DNA from: Leptasterias polaris
Lineage: Eukaryota; Echinodermata; Asteroidea; Forcipulatida; Asteriidae
Direction: 5' to 3'
DNA length: 64,000 bases
NCBI GenBank assembly: GCA_037783415.1
Contig: JAZGTN010000069.1
Location: 3,286,001-3,350,000, forward strand
The notes below the pieces were generated by a model. The model was not told where the DNA came from and did not search any database. It saw only the letters and a program-made list of their open reading frames with translations. This document shows, one piece after another, positions 59,890 to 64,000 of this stretch (position 1 is the stretch's first letter; the number at the start of each line of letters is the position of its first letter). The position numbers and the translations under genes were made by a program.

Positions 59890-60384
59890 CTGTCAGCAAA
59901 AACAGAGAAAGGAAACTTATCAAGTTACGCAGCTGCAGTAATTACAATAATTTTTCAGGACAAGATAACGAACCCCATTGCATATTAATGTAAGGATAAC
60001 AAATTGAACTTTACTCACGTTTTTAAAAGATAAAAACACATGTAGATGCATATTTCATGTCACATGAGAATAAATTGTAACAAAGCAACTACACTGTATT
60101 ACAGTTACCTTACATACATATGTAAGACATGAACTATAGATGCACATGTGCAGCTTCTACATTGTACATGACATGTACATATAATTTTGAAAAAATAAAT
60201 GATTTAAATTGAACAATTGGAGACCTGCACTGATGTAAAGAACAGTTTGTTAAAACAAGTGAAATTTAAATTGATTAAGGTAGGCATCATAGTCATAAGT
60301 GCATACATGTACTTGTATGGTGTTAAGTGATCAATGTCAGGCATAGTAGTAGATATAACAAAGAATTAGTTTCAATTTGAAAGT
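59890..60384. other. Upstream intron of NCoR, exon-1 side
   Basis: No start codon exon, promoter or element recognised; ends at the (attca)n tail of the LINE. Confidence 0.5.
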
Positions 60385-62395
60385 TGGATTCAATTCAATT
60401 CAATTCAATGTAACATTTATTTCCATCTTGAAAAGTACAAAACAAAATGTTTTAAATAAATAAGCAATATTGTGGAGGCACAATCCTAATAAGCCAAGGC
60501 TTGTAGTGGAGTGCCTTTAGAAGAGAAAGCAGAACAAACAAACAAACTTAGTTAATTAATTATGAACAAATAAACTAGCTGATTAATTTTTACAAAAACA
60601 AAGATATACATGGGGACAATGATCTGACACGAAAGAAGTTGAGATAACTGATGACTAAAAAAAACTGCAGTGGAGGAAGCAATTCTGGAGAATAAACCAA
60701 AGGGATGAATCTATGCTACATATTGGGAGACAAGATACTCTTTGAAAGAGATTTTAAAAGAGCCCACGGAGGTTTTGGACTTAATTGATTTGTCAATGCT
60801 ATTCCAAAGACTGGGACCATAGAAGCGAAGTGTGTTCTTGTGCTGAGATGTACGTGTGAAAGGTACGTATAGGTTGCTGTGTGATCTAGTGTGATGGTTG
60901 TGAATGACGTTAACTGAAGTAAAGAAAGAAGAAAATGTATCCGGTAAGAGATTATTAGTAAATTTAAACATGAAAATGCCAGTTTGAAACTTATTAATAT
61001 CAGACAGGGTGAGAGTGTGCAATTTGACAAGAAGAGGTGCAGTATGATCACGTGGTAGGGATTGGGTACAGATCCGAATTACCCGTTTTTGAATGACTAC
61101 TAGTGGGTGAAGCTTAGAAGTAGAAATGTGAGCCCAAACGATATTACAGTAGTTTAGGTAAGGAAGAATAAGGGTATACCGTATTGTAGAGTGAAAACAG
61201 AACGTTGTTAGGGAAAAAATTATGCATTTTAGAAATAACGCCAATGTTCCGGGAAATAATCTTGGAGATGTGTGAGATGTGATCTGACCAGGTGAGTTTA
61301 TCATCGATGATAACACCGAGAAACTTTATAGAATGAGCCTGGTCAATACGAGTGTCCTGTATAAAAATATCTGAAGTAGCAGGAATATTCTTGGATCTAC
61401 TGAAAACCATGTATTTCGTTTTGGCAGAATTAAGAGACAGCATGTTGGCTTTGAACCAAGAAGAAACTTTGCAGAGTTCATCATTAAGAGTGATGACCAA
61501 AGTGGAAAAATTGGGGTGAGAGAACAAGATAGTGGTGTCGTCAGCAAACAGAATAAAAGACACAAGATTGGAACAGTGGTGGAGATCGTTGATATAAAGA
61601 AGGAAGAGAAGAGGACCAAGAATAGAACCCTGTGGAACACCATGATTGTTAACCAATAAAGAAGAAGAGCAATAATTTACAACAGAGTATTGTTTTCTGT
61701 TATCCAGATAGTCTCCAAACCATTGATAAGAGACACCACGGATACCATAGAATTCTAGTTTAGACAAAAGGATAGAGTGGTCGATGGTGTCAAAAGCCTT
61801 TGACAAGTCAATAAAGACACCTATAGAAGACATGTTGTTTGTGAAAGAGTTTGAACGATTATCAACGAGTTGGATGAGAGCCATATCGGTCGAAAACTTG
61901 TTGCGAAAACCAAACTGCTGATCATAGAGAAGATTGAAGCGTGAAAGGAAGGAAGAAAGCCGTTTATAAACAAGTTTTTCAAGAATTTTAGAAAAACATG
62001 GTAAAACGGAAATAGGCCGGTAATTATTGAGTTTATGAGAATCTCCGTTCTTGAAAACAGGAATAACTTTAGCGACTTTAAGTTTGGAAGGAACGGAGCC
62101 AGAGAGAAAGGAAAGGTTAAAGATATGAGCGAGGGTTGTTGAAATGAAAGGAATAACCGACTTTACAACCGAAGGACTGATTTCATCAAAGCCACAGCTG
62201 GCTCCTCCTTTTAGTTGCTGAGTGATGAGATTTATTTTAACAAAGTCAGTTGGTGTCAGAAAGAAGGAGTGATGGTTAGCGTGGTGCAAATAATCAGTGA
62301 AATGAGAAGTAGTGGGTGTAATGTTACTAGCAAGGGAAGAACCAATGTTACAAGCTTTAAAATACCAATCCCATCCAGATCAATATATCCATTTG
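60385..62395 (-). pseudogene. Broken non-LTR retrotransposon (CR1/L2/Jockey-like reverse transcriptase)
   Basis: A minus-strand frame (62289-61144, open further up to about 62385) encodes reverse transcriptase: GGASCGFDEISPSVVKS, KVIPVFKNGDSHKLNNYRPI, FIDLSKAFDTIDHSIL (first catalytic Asp), GVPQGSILGPLLFLLYINDL and LFADDT (the catalytic Asp pair). The C-terminal part continues in another frame (61316-60711, RYTLILPYLNYCNIVW to LVSQYVA), so one frameshift lies near 61160-61200. The endonuclease is missing, so the copy is 5'-truncated. The 3' end is a short (ATTGA)n run at about 60388-60410. It is in the same orientation as NCoR. Confidence 0.9.
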
Positions 62396-63116
62396 AAATA
62401 TATGTACTACCAAAGTAGAATGTGAAGACCCCACAAACATTACCCTGTAATGATAATTAAGCCCTAATGTAAACTACTTCAAAACAGTTTTCGCTGTTTT
62501 TCTCTAAAGTTGATAAATTTTTCAAAGGTTGGCTGTTCACAAGTACATGTACATGTGTAATTTCTACATGTAGATCTAAAAGCCTAGGTTGCTCCGTGGA
62601 GTAAAGAAACAGGTTGTTCCATAGAGCAAGGACCAGTGACCTATTGATTGATGTGTAAGAGAGGAGGTACATGTACATGTAACTACCATGACTACTATTG
62701 CCTTTATACACTGTAATATAGCAACTGTGCCCCTCCCACCTCCAGGGCATGTTTTACCATGATCAAATCATTTCTATCAATGTGGAATAGTCCTGACTAC
62801 ATGTATATTTTGTAATTTGTTAATATTGTACAAATAATATGGTACCAAAAAGTGACCATCATTGCGCAAGTCATTCCAAGGCAAGTCAAGACCCAAGGTT
62901 CTCATTATTCAATATCCATGAATGAGGCTATATTTAGCCATGGTCAATGTTGAGTCATCACTTTGGTTCTGTAGTCTGGTAGTGTATTAATGGGTGTACT
63001 GTGCAGAAGCTTCTACATGTATCTCTAACTCAATAATATCATACATGTACATGAATAATACGTAAGTGAACGATTTCTTATGTACACTATAGCAAAATGC
63101 TACCAAAAATGTATCA

Positions 63117-63205
63117 GTTGCTACTCAAAAATAAATTATGCATTCTGTGTAAACTTGTGCAGTCTAACTATTTTGCTATGCCAAATTTTTGAACGAAATC
63201 GCTGA
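63117..63205 (+). repeat. Dispersed repeat, partner of 58255-58385
   Basis: The order agttgctactcaaaaata, cattctgtgtaaac, cagtctaactattttgct matches the reverse complement of 58255-58385. The two copies are about 4.8 kb apart and inverted. Confidence 0.6.
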
Positions 63206-63253
63206 CTGTAATGCACTATGCAGTGGACATACATGTTGTAGCCTACATATTAT

Positions 63254-63297
63254 GTACAATGTACATGTACAATGTACATGTACAATGTACATGTACT
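63254..63297. repeat. 15-bp tandem of TGTACAATGTACATG
   Basis: About three copies of tgtacaatgtacatg, built from the palindromes TGTACA and ACATGT. Such words are scattered through the whole window. Confidence 0.85.
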
Positions 63298-64000
63298 TCT
63301 CAGACTTCAAAATTTTCCGCATCGCGGTGAACACGGACGGAATCGCAGAAATTGGTGTAGAACACGGAATCGATCCAATTGCACGTAATTTCACGGAATT
63401 GAAAAAAAAATCAGAATTCAACAGAAATCAAAATAATGGATTCAAATAATGACTTAAATAAAATCAAGAACAAACAAAAACAACATTCTACAAACTCGAA
63501 ATCCTTCAAATTCTGACGCTAAATTCCATTTAGTCTTGATATTTGCGAGATTTAATGTGGCCGCGTTCGTTCATTTCAGTATCAAACATTAAAACCAGCA
63601 TGCACATTATTAGTCTGGCTCTCTCCTCCATGTTCAATACATTGTACAACAATACGTGGGCGAGTGGGGAAACGCACAACACAAATTTCCAGGGTTGGGA
63701 AGACATGTGGTGGAGTCTAATCTCAACCTCGTTCCGGATATATTTCATGCAAAATGATAACCTCGAACTCATAAACACACATCGCTGTCGCCGCACAATT
63801 ATTTCCCAATGTACGTCGGCGACCGATCGTTAAATCACGAAGATTTCATTGCAAAAGAAGTTCTATACAAGCAATCCTCAAATCACGAATCCATGAAAAT
63901 GGTTGTTGATGGAAAAAGTATTATTAAGGGCAGAAATTAGGGAATAAGATTGTTCAAAAACGCAGGTTTATGAACTTCACTTCCGTGTTGGTTTTTTGTT

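Larger units (their letters stand above)
62396..64000. other. Upstream intron or 5' flank of NCoR
   Basis: No exon with a start codon in phase 2 could be identified on the minus strand. The segment holds TACATGTA words, the tandem tgtacaatgtacatg at 63254-63297, and a dispersed repeat copy at 63117-63205. The last 600 bp are somewhat richer in CG but no core promoter can be supported. Confidence 0.45.

Noticed and set aside
59678..59923. Alternative frame starting MISFLSLFLL over exon 1 with a signal-like start
   Set aside because: It runs through the splice acceptor in a different frame from the NCoR protein; the hydrophobic start is the pyrimidine tract of the intron.

Overview
The window is animal nuclear DNA: A+T-rich, with long introns, GT-AG splice sites and many transposon remnants. 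Almost all of it is one minus-strand gene, the single-copy invertebrate orthologue of the nuclear-receptor corepressors NCoR/SMRT (Drosophila SMRTER). I traced 29 coding exons from 59889 down to the stop at 5817-5819. Every junction is GT-AG and all reading phases agree, giving at least 2873 residues. The start codon and promoter were not found and probably lie beyond position 64000, so the gene is 5'-incomplete here. A marine deuterostome, perhaps an echinoderm such as a sea star, is my inference. It rests on the TTAGGG-type repeats, a tRNA-Leu-headed SINE ending in a GCGCTATATAA...(ATT)n tail, Penelope, hAT, piggyBac-like and Tigger-like debris, and very frequent TACATGTACA motifs.

Protein layout, N to C (visible residues): a Gln/Pro-rich start; the [10 protein letters not shown] block; a GPS2/TBL1-type coiled coil (exons 4-5); the conserved YNQPSD...LILYFKRRN stretch (7-8); SANT1/DAD for HDAC3 activation (11-13); a Lys/Glu-rich linker (14); a cysteine-rich, probably zinc-binding module (15-17) absent from vertebrate NCoR as I remember it; SANT2 (18-19); a long acidic/Ser-rich repression region (20); GSI-motif exons (21, 22 and 27); poly-Gln exons (21, 24, 26) around a duplicated 54-nt cassette (25); then a 2.7-kb last exon (29) with three CoRNR-type receptor-binding helices and the C-terminal LSD tail.

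Non-coding layout: 1-2.6 kb holds a 217-bp tandem repeat and a 13-bp palindromic minisatellite interleaved with telomere-like repeats. 2.6-5.8 kb is probably 3' UTR and flank. The introns carry two copies of a ~1-kb Tigger-like MITE (9.0-9.9 and 19.0-20.0 kb), a Penelope 3' remnant (14.3-15.0 kb), a YY1-motif foldback MITE (25.2 kb), a foldback sharing sequence with the Penelope region (31.4 kb), tandem arrays of 40, 61, 24 and 46 bp (32.2-37.9 kb), a SINE (37.0 kb), a piggyBac-like MITE (41.3 kb), a 0.7-kb TA-flanked MITE (48.3 kb), a hAT-like MITE (53.3 kb), a small CRE-ended MITE (56.9 kb) and a broken LINE (60.4-62.4 kb).

I found no second cellular gene, RNA gene of its own, CRISPR array or bacterial-type system. 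The best leads are the cysteine module between the SANT domains, the duplicated symmetric cassette exon, and satellites that abut splice donors.
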